Source of the DNA: an uncultured Gammaproteobacteria bacterium
Lineage (GTDB): Bacteria; Pseudomonadota; Gammaproteobacteria; Pseudomonadales; Azotimanducaceae
NCBI GenBank assembly: GCA_913045175.1
Contig: CAJWQG010000015.1
Coordinates: 1 to 64,000, forward strand
DNA length: 64,000 bases
Reading direction: 5' to 3'
The position numbers and the translations under genes are program-made. How positions within the stretch are numbered: the first letter of the stretch is position 1; each line of letters begins with the position of its first letter. Positions 27,601 through 36,576 of this stretch are shown here, piece by piece. The notes under the pieces are model-generated. The model ran no database searches and was not told the DNA's origin. It saw only the letters and a list, made by a program, of their open reading frames with translations.

Positions 27601-28140
27601 TGGGTCATAGACATCATTCACACACCGCTAGGCGATGGTTTCTCTCTTGCAGATATACCGGATTCGGATCGTATCAACGAAATGGAGTTTCACTACCCAG
27701 TCACAATTAATGATGAATTCCTGGCATTAGCCAAGCAGGCGGGATACCTCTCGCAGGCTACCACTGAACATCAGGTCGATTTGTCAGGAATGATGACTGG
27801 CCTGATTGATTTAATAGTTCGCTTTAATAATAAGTACTACCTTATTGATTATAAATCAAATTATCTTGGAAACTGCTATGACAAATACAAGCCTGAACTC
27901 ATGCAAGCGGCAGTATCCGATCACAACTACGACCTGCAATATCTGATCTATTGTCTGGCACTTCATCGTTTCCTACAGAAAAAGATACCTGGGTATGAAT
28001 ACGGAAGTGGATTCGGAGGCCTAAGGTACCTCTTCCTTCGAGGTATGCGGGGAACAGATGACGCCACTGGCGTATTCAGCGACCTACCCCCCGTTGAATT
28101 GATCGATCAGTTAGACAAGCTGGTAGGTAGCGCTGCCTAA
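24664..28140 (+). CDS. recB: exodeoxyribonuclease V subunit beta (RecB)
   Basis: The 1158-residue protein is a superfamily 1A helicase plus nuclease. It has Walker A EASAGTGKTYTI near residue 19, VLTFTIAATEELKHRI, motif II MIDEFQDTDNLQY, FIGDPKQAIYQFRGADIYTY, the TMHAAKGLEYDIVMIP motif and YVAITRAR. The C-terminal nuclease domain has HGLLEDIDFG, GLIDLIVRF and LIDYKSNYLG, giving the metal-binding Asp/Asp/Lys set. It unwinds and degrades duplex ends 3' to 5' with RecC and RecD. Translation is coupled to recC, and to recD through TAATG. Confidence 0.95.
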   Translation: MNDISAHVFPLSGNQLIEASAGTGKTYTITNLYIRLLLGRGRKEALPVNRILVLTFTIAATEELKHRIRKRIIEAKRIFSGIDSSDGSDTDSKDEFLLTLRSDSDDLDRDLRLLAAASLLMDEAAIFTIHGFCARVLDELSFETGVLFDQNLNADRDALLQIAAEDCFRKHILRLPDFERQLALKLWPNPELLIQKTKQFLFRESLSLEPDMEDVSNDYDLLGRNITTIQQLWVEDDVPELIRNAGFDRRRKPISRLETMTRLCESPDPIAPDNEVWSIYNQANLRDSLTKKGQMPEHAVFDLIDEAWAARRIIDQVRTNLWHLVTRSLREEIAALKASTKELTLDDLLVQLSQSLIKTPTLPGQLAERWPVAMIDEFQDTDNLQYDIFSRIYAAGNDNYLLFIGDPKQAIYQFRGADIYTYINARQDADDIHSLSTNWRSTKPMVEAINHLFSHASIFGDENIHYTPNTPSANATSMQLAIDNEMPAPCRISFLQGEKLSKAQARTICMADAGENIVQLLARSDRKLATIDGKPISAGQIALLVRDKNDARAAQYALSSRGIKSVYVTLESVFLQDTAEDLRLVLEAVIDPTNDRAVKAALATTLLSTTAEEIDAINRDVVKHQQALSEFQEYHQLWTKRDIAPMIEALVVRRQIAEKWLHLPGGERQLTNLRHLSELLQQRSSAAPGMHRLLKWFTREKIAAETVATEDRQLRLESDENLVKIVTMHAAKGLEYDIVMIPMAGFISRQRDGEPALYHDVVDGIYETHLNFGPDEVLKQNAQQEKYEEDMRLLYVAITRARYLLYLGIPDTPDLTNAAIGKMLGLSDKENRHLDYLNDHLPAQLFRVSRVTECPVTRHEETFDASKLIAPSATPILNDTWRVHSYTSFSRQLKKLEDATDTFSVAGYGDDEEESASPATKTQYNRFTFPRGPRIGIALHGLLEDIDFGASEEEITSCCSRYVLRLGIQEPEWLDVLSNWVIDIIHTPLGDGFSLADIPDSDRINEMEFHYPVTINDEFLALAKQAGYLSQATTEHQVDLSGMMTGLIDLIVRFNNKYYLIDYKSNYLGNCYDKYKPELMQAAVSDHNYDLQYLIYCLALHRFLQKKIPGYEYGSGFGGLRYLFLRGMRGTDDATGVFSDLPPVELIDQLDKLVGSAA

Positions 28141-29891
28141 TGTCTGCCATGGAACCCCGCTATATTGACTACTATTTCCGTGACTTTATCTCGCGCATAG
28201 CGCCCGACAGCAGTATTGAGTTACTCGAGGTAATGGTGGAATTGAGTCGGGCACTCGCACAACAGCACAGCTGCCTTGATCTTGCATCAAGACAGAATAA
28301 AAAGCAGTTGATGGAAGAATTACGGAAACTGGAGCTTATTGACTCGACGAATTCTCCGCTCTCACTTTACAAGGAGAAGCTATATCTCACCCGCTATTAC
28401 CATTATGAAAAAACAATTGTGGAACAGATAACCTCTTTCAACCGAGCACTAGCCGTTACTGATCAGAAGACACTTTCGACTGCGTTACACCAACGATACC
28501 AACCGGACAAAGAGATTGACTGGCAACAGGTTGCGACGTTACAGGCATTGACTCGACAACTTACCATTATCACGGGAGGGCCTGGCACGGGTAAAACCAC
28601 GACAGTCGCCACAATCATCGACCTGCTAAGGGAACTCGCCACCACGACTCTGCAAATTCGACTGGCAGCACCCACCGGAAAAGCAGCAATGCGCCTTAGC
28701 CAATCGCTGTCGAATACCGATGACGATAACCTCCGGGTGCAAACGCTTCACAGATTACTAGGGGTAAGGCGTGATGGGCGGAGCTTCAGGTTTAGTGCTG
28801 ATAACCCGATTGCCTGCGATGTGCTGATCGTAGACGAAGCATCAATGATTGACCTGCCCATGATGTATCGCTTGCTTACCGCCCTACCCGACCATTGCCG
28901 ACTTATCCTGGTAGGAGATCCAGATCAATTACCTTCGGTGGAGATGGGCAACGTTTTGGCAGACCTTTGCTCTCCTTCCGCTGGTTACAGTGATGCGCTA
29001 ATCGATTTATCGAAAGAAGTATTAGACATCACGCTTCCTCGCAACGAGGTATCACATCCGCTGAACGATGCTATTTGTCGTCTAATGATCAGTCACCGCT
29101 TCTCTCCGAGTAAGGGGATTGGCCGAATCGCACAACACATTATCGAGCAAAAACCTGAACTACCGGTAGAGGATGACGAAATCGCTGTGTCCGATCCCCA
29201 GAGCTTAATGTCTGGCGATAGAAGCTCCCTACTGCTGGCACACTATCAGGAATATGTAGAGCTACTTCGGTCTTCAGAGACTGATCCGATTGTATTGAGC
29301 CAGGCTTTTGAGCGTGTCCGCCTACTATCGCCGATGCGCGATGGCGATCTCGGCGTAAAGGATCTTAACGACACCATCGAACAAGAGCTGGAACAACAGG
29401 GGCTCAAAACGCCATTCAATGATTTTTATCACGGACGGCCAATCCTGGTACTCCGAAATGACTACAATCTGCAACTCTATAACGGTGACGTTGGCATCTG
29501 CATCGAGGGTGATGACTTGCAGCATCCGATGGTGGCCTTCCCAACGGTGAGTGACAACGCAGAAGGTGATGCCAGACTTCTTCTTGCATCTCGCCTGCCA
29601 CCCCATGAGACCTGTTTCGCCATGACGGTCCACAAGTCACAAGGGTCGGAATTTGATTCCGTAACGTTGATTCTTCCAGCTCTTTTAACTGACAGTACCG
29701 AACAACTGCTGTCAAAGGAGTTACTGTATACCGCCGTTACCCGTGCAAGGTCACAGGTTACACTCTATTGCACACAGCCTGTATGGCAGCATTGCGCAAG
29801 TACCAGCGAACCCAGAGTCAGTGGCCTCAGTGACTTTCTCGCGACAGGAGGACCGGATTCGACAACAAACAAGCAACTGAGTCTGTTTTAA
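28140..29891 (+). CDS. recD: exodeoxyribonuclease V subunit alpha (RecD)
   Basis: The 583-residue 5'-3' helicase subunit has Walker A ITGGPGTGKTTTVATI near residue 150, LAAPTGKAAMRLSQS, Walker B VLIVDEASMIDLPMMYRLL, LVGDPDQLPSVEMGNVLADLC and the C-terminal FAMTVHKSQGSEFDSVTLILP and YTAVTRAR motifs. It completes the recCBD operon, and the ATG overlaps the recB stop. The next gene, an acyltransferase, begins two bases after the stop. Confidence 0.95.
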   Translation: MSAMEPRYIDYYFRDFISRIAPDSSIELLEVMVELSRALAQQHSCLDLASRQNKKQLMEELRKLELIDSTNSPLSLYKEKLYLTRYYHYEKTIVEQITSFNRALAVTDQKTLSTALHQRYQPDKEIDWQQVATLQALTRQLTIITGGPGTGKTTTVATIIDLLRELATTTLQIRLAAPTGKAAMRLSQSLSNTDDDNLRVQTLHRLLGVRRDGRSFRFSADNPIACDVLIVDEASMIDLPMMYRLLTALPDHCRLILVGDPDQLPSVEMGNVLADLCSPSAGYSDALIDLSKEVLDITLPRNEVSHPLNDAICRLMISHRFSPSKGIGRIAQHIIEQKPELPVEDDEIAVSDPQSLMSGDRSSLLLAHYQEYVELLRSSETDPIVLSQAFERVRLLSPMRDGDLGVKDLNDTIEQELEQQGLKTPFNDFYHGRPILVLRNDYNLQLYNGDVGICIEGDDLQHPMVAFPTVSDNAEGDARLLLASRLPPHETCFAMTVHKSQGSEFDSVTLILPALLTDSTEQLLSKELLYTAVTRARSQVTLYCTQPVWQHCASTSEPRVSGLSDFLATGGPDSTTNKQLSLF

Positions 29892-29892
29892 A

Positions 29893-30696
29893 GTGAAAAA
29901 AACTGCGTTACATCTTTACAGCACAATATCGTCCCTTTGGGTCTTCATTAATCTGGCTTTTTGGCTGATACCACTCACCATAATCGCGATTGGAAAATTA
30001 TTGCTACCCCATTGCGAGGTGTTCTGGTCACGAGCCATAAGCTTCTGTTATCACGGCGCCGCTCGCTTCAACAGCCTATGGATGCTGTATGTGGTAGGCG
30101 TTAGCATCAACATCAGCGGAAGCATTGGAAAACACCCCTCACCAATCGTTATCAGCAATCACCAATCCTGGCTTGATATTCCGGTAATCCATCACGTCAT
30201 TACAGACCATGGTCCAATCATCAAATTTCTTATCAAACGACAGTTAATCTGGGTACCGATTGTTGGCTGGCTATGCTGGATATTGGGTTTCCCCCGCCTG
30301 TATCGAGGTCAGGGATATGAATCGAGAGAGAAAGACTACGAGACAATTCGAAAGTTTTCACAACGCGCGAGCACCGACAGCGGTGCCGTGTTGATCTTTC
30401 CAGAGGGCACCCGTTTTACACAAGCAAAACGCGAGACTCAGAATTCCCCTTATCAACACCTCCTGACGCCAAGAATGGGTGGCATCCGTTTAGTTAAGGA
30501 AGCGGTAGACCCCGACACACCCATTATTGACGTTACCCTTAAGTACGTGGGTGGTAACAGTAATTTTTGGGAGTGTCTGCATGGCGTCACGAAGGATGTG
30601 GACGTGACGGTAAATGTTTATCGTCTAGGAGATATAGACGATTTGGCTGGGTGGTTGAAGGAGCGCTGGGAGGAAAAAGAGGAGTTACTGAGTTAA
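29893..30696 (+). CDS. lysophospholipid acyltransferase family protein (PlsC/YihG-like)
   Basis: The GTG at 29893 follows recD directly. The 267-residue inner-membrane protein has an N-terminal transmembrane segment (about 14-38), the acyltransferase motif NHQSWLD (HX4D) near residue 93, FPRLYRG and the substrate motif FPEGTRF. It transfers an acyl chain to a lysophospholipid. Its size and the W/F-rich N-terminus recall E. coli YihG rather than PlsC, which is an inference. It ends four bases before a broken gene on the opposite strand. Confidence 0.85.
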   Translation: MKKTALHLYSTISSLWVFINLAFWLIPLTIIAIGKLLLPHCEVFWSRAISFCYHGAARFNSLWMLYVVGVSINISGSIGKHPSPIVISNHQSWLDIPVIHHVITDHGPIIKFLIKRQLIWVPIVGWLCWILGFPRLYRGQGYESREKDYETIRKFSQRASTDSGAVLIFPEGTRFTQAKRETQNSPYQHLLTPRMGGIRLVKEAVDPDTPIIDVTLKYVGGNSNFWECLHGVTKDVDVTVNVYRLGDIDDLAGWLKERWEEKEELLS

Positions 30697-30700
30697 TAAG

Positions 30701-31825
30701 TTACATTGGCGTATCATCCACCAGGTCGGAATGCACATAGAGTTCCAAATCCAATCCTGCATGCACGAACTTGATGTAATTCTCGCCATCAATCTTCACG
30801 TCCATGTAGTCTGACGTGATCCCTGCATCTCCCAGCGTCCCGCCAGAAATATCGCTCAGATCCTGTCCATTAAGTATTACAGTATCAGTTGCATCTCCGT
30901 CGATGATCATCTTCTCGCTGCCACCAGGCAGCATGTATTCGAGAGCATTATCTCCGACGAACGAAACCAGATCGCCAATATCGAGCTGCAGCGTATCAGG
31001 CGCAGCATTGGTCATATTAATCCGTTCCATATTAACGAGACCATCCAATCCAGTAAGATCTATGCTTGTACTCAAAAGCAGAGTGTCGATACCATCGCCA
31101 CCATCGATTCTCTTAAATAAGTTATCAACAATCTCAACTTTATCGTCCCCGTCCTGGCCGTAGACAATGTCACCTGCAGAGCCAATGTTATTCACCGTAT
31201 CGTTGCCAGCATCGGTCACGACAACATCTACGGCACCGCTACCGGTATGGGTATCATCGCCTGTTGTAGATGCAATACCGCAGGTCGTAGCGACAGCATC
31301 CAGAGTGATGTCTGCCACGTTCTGTGTGTAATCAAGGACGACGGTCTTATCGATATCGAGGCCTTCGACCGAATCAAAAGATCCCAGCAAAGAACCATCA
31401 TCCGTGATAATGGTAAAGGAATCTCAATCAGTGGGCGTAAAGCTAATGGTACTAATCACCAGCGTCCCGCCTAATGTTGGACCAGTACCAATAAAGTTGA
31501 GGATATCGAAGTCCCCTGCTCCAGCGAGTTCGATGTCGATAACGGACGAATCGTCGAAGGAGCTTGCACCAAGATCCAGGGTCAATGTCCCTGTAGCGAG
31601 GGTGCCTCCAGGCAAAATAATGCTGCTGTTGTCGAAATTCGTATTGACCGCACTGATCTCTAGAGTACCAAAGCCTTGAATCACACCATCAACCCGATTT
31701 ATCAGGTCATTATCGCCGCCAACCGAGAGTATTTCTCCCCATACAACGCTCTTTGTAAGTGATTTGTAACCCTTCAGATCAGCGGCTGATTTTTTCGATC
31801 TAGTGGTTAAACTACCAGTGCTCAC
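30701..31825 (-). pseudogene. remnant of a large repeat-containing surface protein, in-frame TGA
   Basis: Two in-frame pieces join across TGA 31424-31426 (FTPTD, stop, DSFTIITDDGSL). The first piece starts at a weak GTG with no signal peptide, and the antiporter gene abuts it, so the 5' end is probably lost. The sequence is rich in Asp, Gly, Thr and Ser, with autotransporter-like strands (GTLTLDLGASSFDDSS, LGGTLVISTISF). It also has degenerate RTX-type calcium motifs (GQDGDDKVE, GGDGIDTLLL) and the segment GLDGLVNMERINMTN found in secreted repeat proteins. The stop could derive from CGA or GGA. No cysteine role is apparent, so Sec is unlikely. Probably a relic. Confidence 0.65.
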
Positions 31826-31841
31826 ACACAGGTATTAATCC

Positions 31842-32813
31842 ATGCTCCTCTCGATAGCGGCCATCCTACTCGGAATTGTGCTGCTGGTTTTTAGCGCTGA
31901 TAAGTTCGTCGAGGGCGCGGCGGTTACCTCGAAGCACCTGGGGCTACCGCCATTGCTGGTCGGTATGCTGGTGATTGGATTCGGTAGTTCTATGCCCGAA
32001 ATGGTGATTTCATTCCTTTCGGCCTATGGCGGAAGCACAGGCCTCGCGTTAGGGAACGCGTTGGGCTCCAACATCACGAATATCGCGCTGATACTTGGCC
32101 TCACCGCGATCATCAGCCCCATTGCCGTTGGCTCAACCGTGATCCACCGCGAGCTGCCATTGATGCTCGTAATTACTGCTATCACGGCAATGTTGATTTA
32201 CTTCGACGGGAAACTCGACAGAATTGACGGCTTGCTGCTGGTTGGCGTGTTCTTATCTGTTATGTGCTGGTCGATCTATGAAGGGGTGGTCGTCAAGACT
32301 GACCATCTTGCGGAGGTGGTAGATCAGGAATACGAAGAAAGACTACCCCTGAAGACCGCCGTCATCTTTCTTGCCCTGGGTTTACTTGCGCTGGTCATCA
32401 GCTCACAAATTCTCGTGTGGGGTGGTGTAGAGATTGCCCAGGCATTAGGTGTCAGCGACCTGATCATTGGACTCACTATCGTCGCAATTGGCACATCACT
32501 TCCCGAGCTCGCATCCGCCATCGCGGCTGTGCGAAAAAACGAACATGACCTTGCACTAGGTAACGTAATCGGCTCAAACATCTTTAATATTTCAATTGTC
32601 ATTGGCATCGCTGCTGGCGTATCACCAAGCGACGTCCATCTTGAAGTTATGGTCCGCGACCTACCCGTACTCGGCGTAATGACTGTCGCCCTATTTATCA
32701 TGTGTTGGGGGTTCCGCGGCGAAGGACGGATCAACCGTCTAGAAGGCGGAGTATTGCTGGCGGGTTATATCGGTTACAACGTAGTACTTGTGATGAGTGC
32801 TATTTTGGAATGA
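31842..32813 (+). CDS. calcium/sodium antiporter (YrbG-like, CaCA family)
   Basis: The 323-residue membrane protein has about ten helices in two inverted halves. Each half carries the alpha repeat of the cation/Ca2+ exchangers: GMLVIGFGSSMPEMVISF with ALGSNITNIALILG, then GLTIVAIGTSLPELASAI with VIGSNIFNISIVIG. The acidic residue in each PE(M/L) motif binds the cation. It exchanges Na+ or H+ for Ca2+ at the inner membrane. It is divergent from the surface-protein relic and converges on an NTF2-like gene with three bases between stops. Confidence 0.93.
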   Translation: MLLSIAAILLGIVLLVFSADKFVEGAAVTSKHLGLPPLLVGMLVIGFGSSMPEMVISFLSAYGGSTGLALGNALGSNITNIALILGLTAIISPIAVGSTVIHRELPLMLVITAITAMLIYFDGKLDRIDGLLLVGVFLSVMCWSIYEGVVVKTDHLAEVVDQEYEERLPLKTAVIFLALGLLALVISSQILVWGGVEIAQALGVSDLIIGLTIVAIGTSLPELASAIAAVRKNEHDLALGNVIGSNIFNISIVIGIAAGVSPSDVHLEVMVRDLPVLGVMTVALFIMCWGFRGEGRINRLEGGVLLAGYIGYNVVLVMSAILE

Positions 32814-32816
32814 AAA

Positions 32817-33239
32817 TCAGCTTCCTGAATCTTTGGGATTATTCCAGATATCGCGCGAGATTCTCCATGAACCATCGATTTGTTTACGTAGAATCCATAT
32901 GTGGCGGCTCACGGATCGCAGCGGAGGCGATCCAACATCTAACTTAGCCCTCAAGTAGCCATCAAACGAAACTCTAACGAACGCCCAATCTTCCGAAACC
33001 ACCAACTCATCAATTGATGATTCCTGATCAAATCGAAATTTCTTGGTAAATCGGTAAAAAGATCTTGCTTCATCAATACCTACATCATAGCAGGTCGACG
33101 GCATCATCCACACGGCATCGTCAGTAAACAGGTCGAAATAACGATCAAAATCGTCTGAACGAATAATCTCCAAAGCTTGAAGGATAAGCTGCTTGAGACT
33201 CTCGTCTTCTGCTTTAATTCTGGAAAGTGCCGGCGCCAC
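32817..33239 (-). CDS. NTF2-like/SnoaL-type protein
   Basis: The 140-residue protein has the NTF2-like cone-fold outline: a helical start (LKQLILQALEIIRSDDFDRYFDLFTDDAVWMMPS) and then beta strands (SEDWAFVRVSFDGYLRA, SVSRHIWILRKQIDGSWRISRDIWN). Such proteins are enzymes, isomerases or binding subunits, and the role here cannot be told. It stands alone on the minus strand, divergent from an alpha/beta hydrolase. Confidence 0.75.
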   Translation of the reverse strand: MAPALSRIKAEDESLKQLILQALEIIRSDDFDRYFDLFTDDAVWMMPSTCYDVGIDEARSFYRFTKKFRFDQESSIDELVVSEDWAFVRVSFDGYLRAKLDVGSPPLRSVSRHIWILRKQIDGSWRISRDIWNNPKDSGS

Positions 33240-33387
33240 GAATAACCTCTGCCTCTTATCAAAGATAGGGTTCGGGGCAAGTGATCTTACTCGGCAAATG
33301 CAACTTTACAAGCAGAAGCCGCCGCTGCTTTGTTAGTCAGAGGCAATGCGTTATGCTTCCCCCGCCTTCATAGCTAGATCTAAAACA

Positions 33388-34347
33388 ATGAAAATATTGA
33401 AGTTTCTAGCCTTCAGTGTATTCGTAGTTATCGCCGTTATACTTATCCTTCTTTACGAAGGCGACATCCCTGTAGATGTGGTTGATGCCAAATACAGCAG
33501 TCCATCATCGCTGTTTATCACTCTGGCAAACGAAACCCGGATTCATTATAGAGACGAAGGAAACCGACGCGGAGAACCGATCATTCTAATCCATGGCTTC
33601 GGTGCATCGTTACACACCTGGGCACCCTGGGTGGATTTGCTTGGTGACGAGTTTCGGGTGATAACACTGGATCTTCCGGCCCATGGACTAACCGGATCGG
33701 TACCTGATAAAGACTATTCCACAACAGCATTTGTTGAGACGGTCAGGTTATTGGTAGAGCACTTAAAATTAAGCCATTTTGCTATCGGTGGGAATTCCAT
33801 GGGTGGCGAAGTTGCATGGCGCTACGCGTTAACTCACCCCCGGGATGTAAGAGCATTGGTTCTCGTCAATTCTGCAGGGCTAAAAGAATGGCACAACCCT
33901 GGTGAACAACCGCTGGCATTTCAACTTCTGACACAAGAGTGGTTTCGATCCGTAGCCAGTGTCCTTGATCCCTACTATCTGATATCCCAGGCGGTCCATT
34001 CTGCCTACAATAACTCACCGATCATAAATGATGAGTTGATATTACGTTACTATCACATGGTAATGCGTGACGGTTCCAGAGAGGCGATCATTACTCGGTC
34101 GAGCCACCCGGGGCAAAACGACGTCACCTCCGCTGATCTTATGGAGGCGGATCAGCCTGCCCTGATTCTATGGGGACAACAAGACTCAATTATTGACGTA
34201 TCGATCGCTTCAAAGTTTGATGAAGTTTTGAAGAATTCGACACTTATCATCTACGAACAGGTCGGTCACGTTCCGATGGAGGAACTACCCGATAAATCAG
34301 CAGAGGATGTAAGAATGTTCATGCGGAATTTGACGGCAAATCCGTAA
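33388..34347 (+). CDS. membrane-anchored alpha/beta hydrolase
   Basis: I chose ATG 33388 over 33346 because it puts the hydrophobic anchor (MKILKFLAFSVFVVIAVILILLY) at the N-terminus. The 319-residue protein shows LIHGFGASLHTW (oxyanion region), the nucleophile elbow GGNSMGGE near residue 136, LVLVNSAG, the acid in LILWGQQDSII and the histidine in VGHVPMEE. It is a serine hydrolase of the epoxide hydrolase/lipase-like group, probably facing the periplasm. The substrate is unknown. Confidence 0.87.
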   Translation: MKILKFLAFSVFVVIAVILILLYEGDIPVDVVDAKYSSPSSLFITLANETRIHYRDEGNRRGEPIILIHGFGASLHTWAPWVDLLGDEFRVITLDLPAHGLTGSVPDKDYSTTAFVETVRLLVEHLKLSHFAIGGNSMGGEVAWRYALTHPRDVRALVLVNSAGLKEWHNPGEQPLAFQLLTQEWFRSVASVLDPYYLISQAVHSAYNNSPIINDELILRYYHMVMRDGSREAIITRSSHPGQNDVTSADLMEADQPALILWGQQDSIIDVSIASKFDEVLKNSTLIIYEQVGHVPMEELPDKSAEDVRMFMRNLTANP

Positions 34348-34393
34348 AAACTCGCAAATATGATCCTTAGAATGAGGCTTTCGCGCATAAAAC

Positions 34394-34409
34394 TGTGAAG
34401 TAGCTCACA
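34394..34409 (+). promoter_or_regulatory. CRP/Vfr-like site with a class II promoter
   Basis: TGTGA-AGTAGC-TCACA is a perfect match to the core of the CRP consensus (TGTGAN6TCACA), flanked by AAAC and CTTTT. A -10-like TACACA lies at 34429-34434, which would place transcription start near 34441. The site would then be centred about 40 bases upstream of it, the usual class II activator position. The MBL-fold gene starts at 34465. No regulator gene is in the window. Confidence 0.55.
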
Positions 34410-34464
34410 CTTTTGCCACAATAAAGCCTACACAATGGCAATACCACCCTGACTAGCTTGCCTT

Positions 34465-35334
34465 ATGCGTATCCAAAAGCCATCAAATCTTGAGATCAAA
34501 AATTCCGGTGAGCTGGCATTATATTTTATCGGTACGGGTTCCGCGTTTGCCAAAACGCTGAATCAGAATAATTTAATTATCACCAAGGGTAACCACCACC
34601 TACTGGTAGATTGTGGTACCAAGTGCTCTCAGGCTTTATATGAAGCTGGGTTGTCGATTGACAGCATTCGAAACTTTGTCATAACCCACAGCCACGCTGA
34701 TCACATTGGCGGCTTGGAAGAGGTACAGCTTTTTAGCAGGTATGTGCTTGGCGAAAAGCCGCTGATGGTGGTTAACGAAGATTACGAACCAATCCTATGG
34801 AACGAATCGCTGAAGGGAGGATCAGAACGGTCCGAAGCTACACCCCTGACCTTTGAAGATCTTTGGGAAATCCAAAGGCCCACACTGCGCAAAGATATGC
34901 CCAGAGAGACCTGGGAAACCACCATTGGTGATATCAACATTAAGTTACCGCGAACGAAGCATTTCCCGGATACAGCATCGTCATGGAAGGACTCGGCATG
35001 GAGCTGCGCGGTAATTATTGACGATCGCGTGCTCTTCACTTCGGATACACGATTCGATGCACCACTAATCGAAGACTTTGACCGCATCATGAACCTTGAA
35101 GTGATCTTTCACGATTGTCAGTTATTCACAGGCGGTGTTCACGCTTCTCTGGATGAATTATCAGAGCTGCCTGAAGAACTAAAAACAAAAATCGTGCTGA
35201 TGCATTATGGAGACAACTGGCGCGACTTTGAATCTGAAGCAATGGACAGAGGCTTCCACTCCTGGGCCAAACAGGGTCATAGCTACATCTTCGACGCGAA
35301 GAAACCCGACGCCATCTGGTGTTCAATCCGTTGA
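34465..35334 (+). CDS. metallo-beta-lactamase-fold hydrolase
   Basis: The 289-residue protein begins with beta strands (ALYFIGTGSAF, NHHLLVDCGT) and has the metal-binding motif THSHADHIGG near residue 75. Further metal ligands are likely in KHFPDTASS, LFTSDTRFD and FHDCQLF, and an MHYGDNW near the end matches the last histidine. This layout is closest to RNase Z/phosphodiesterase-like or quorum-lactonase-like members. No specific substrate can be assigned. A CRP-like site lies 56 bases upstream. Confidence 0.85.
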   Translation: MRIQKPSNLEIKNSGELALYFIGTGSAFAKTLNQNNLIITKGNHHLLVDCGTKCSQALYEAGLSIDSIRNFVITHSHADHIGGLEEVQLFSRYVLGEKPLMVVNEDYEPILWNESLKGGSERSEATPLTFEDLWEIQRPTLRKDMPRETWETTIGDINIKLPRTKHFPDTASSWKDSAWSCAVIIDDRVLFTSDTRFDAPLIEDFDRIMNLEVIFHDCQLFTGGVHASLDELSELPEELKTKIVLMHYGDNWRDFESEAMDRGFHSWAKQGHSYIFDAKKPDAIWCSIR

Positions 35335-35379
35335 TATGCTTAACTTGCCGGCAATTTTTATACCCACGGGAACACACCA

Positions 35380-36162
35380 ATGAAAGACCAGTATGGTGAC
35401 ATTAACATCACCCTTCCTGGCGGTTACGTTGCGATCGCTGAAATCCAAAGAGGGCCCAACAATTTTTTCGATCAGCAACTGATCAGCGACCTGGCTGACT
35501 TTTTTACGGATGCTAATAACAGTAGCGACGTCCGGGCGATCGTATTGTGTTCCGAAGGGAAACATTTTTGCGCCGGTAATGATTTCACTTCGTCGTCGGC
35601 AGGTGCCGATCGCAAAGAGGGTACGCGGAACCCATTGTATATAGAGGCAGTACGTCTGTTTCATGGAAAGACCCCAGTCATCGCCGCCGTTCAGGGCGCA
35701 GCAATCGGGGGAGGATTTGGACTCGCTGTTATGGCTGACTTTCGTGTGGTCTGCCCCAATACTCGCATGGCCGCCAACTTCGTGAAGCTGGGTTTTACCC
35801 CTGGCTTTGGTTTAACCCACACACTGGCCAGAATCGTCGGATTGCAAAAAGCGAACCTACTATTTTTGACCGGGCGCAGAATAAACGGAGAAACAGCATT
35901 TGAATGGGGCCTGGGTGATATCTATACAGACAATGACAACGTTCGCGAAGCCGCCATTGAACTTGCTAGCGAAATTGCTGAAAACGCGCCGCTTGCACTG
36001 ATCTCGATGCGAGAGCAGATGAGACCCGGGTTAGCCGAAGCAGTGCAGGCCGCAACGGACATCGAAGGCGGCGCACAGCAATCTCTACAGACAACAAATG
36101 ATCACATGGAAGGCGTAAAAGCGGTCGCTGAAAGACGACCAGGCAACTTTACTGGTACCTAG
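35380..36162 (+). CDS. enoyl-CoA hydratase/isomerase family protein
   Basis: The 260-residue crotonase-fold protein has the first oxyanion segment CSEGKHFCAGNDFTS near residue 70 and the second, AAIGGGFGLAVMADFRV, near residue 107. A typical C-terminal helical region follows. The usual catalytic glutamates of ECH1 are not obvious (ANFVKLGFTPGFGLT replaces the PE(V/I) motif). It may therefore be an isomerase or another crotonase, perhaps acting on CoA esters from the CaiB or FadB-type enzymes nearby. It converges on arfB. Confidence 0.85.
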   Translation: MKDQYGDINITLPGGYVAIAEIQRGPNNFFDQQLISDLADFFTDANNSSDVRAIVLCSEGKHFCAGNDFTSSSAGADRKEGTRNPLYIEAVRLFHGKTPVIAAVQGAAIGGGFGLAVMADFRVVCPNTRMAANFVKLGFTPGFGLTHTLARIVGLQKANLLFLTGRRINGETAFEWGLGDIYTDNDNVREAAIELASEIAENAPLALISMREQMRPGLAEAVQAATDIEGGAQQSLQTTNDHMEGVKAVAERRPGNFTGT

Positions 36163-36165
36163 ATC

Positions 36166-36576
36166 CTAGGAGTCTGGTCCCACAGGCTTTCGCAGATTCT
36201 TTTTTCTCCCGTGTCGCGTCTTACTATCTAATCGTCGCCTCACTGCCGCCTTCCCCGGGCGAGTCTTTTTCCTGGGTTTTCTTCGAGCCTGTGCCTTTTG
36301 TAGCAAGTCGCCGAGCCGTTCAAGCGCATCAAGCCGATTTTGTTCCTGACTGCGAGAACCTTGTGATTTGATGATCACAACCTGATCAGAACTAATGCGC
36401 CTGTCTCTAAGCGCGGCAAGGCTTTCTTTTACCTCCTCAGGAATTGAGGACGCATTGATATCAAATCGCAGATGAATCGCGGTCGACACCTTATTGACGT
36501 TCTGTCCTCCCGGCCCGCTCGATCTGATTGCTGACAACTCGATCTCGCTATCAGGAATATCCTCGATCGTAATCAT
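36166..36576 (-). CDS. arfB: alternative ribosome-rescue factor ArfB (YaeJ)
   Basis: The 136-residue protein carries the peptidyl-tRNA hydrolase motif SSGPGGQNVNKVSTA near residue 21 and a long basic tail (KARRKPRKKTRPGKAAVRRR-like) that enters the mRNA channel of stalled ribosomes. ArfB frees ribosomes stuck on non-stop mRNAs. Its ATG overlaps the efpL stop (ATGA), so both are made from one transcript. Confidence 0.93.
   Translation of the reverse strand: MITIEDIPDSEIELSAIRSSGPGGQNVNKVSTAIHLRFDINASSIPEEVKESLAALRDRRISSDQVVIIKSQGSRSQEQNRLDALERLGDLLQKAQARRKPRKKTRPGKAAVRRRLDSKTRHGRKKNLRKPVGPDS

Noticed and set aside
21461-29891. Search for stops or frameshifts in recCBD
   Set aside because: All three frames are open with family-length proteins; no damage seen.
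31424-31426. Selenocysteine at the TGA in the surface-protein relic
   Set aside because: No conserved Cys is expected there and no clear hairpin follows; it fits a CGA or GGA change in a decaying gene.
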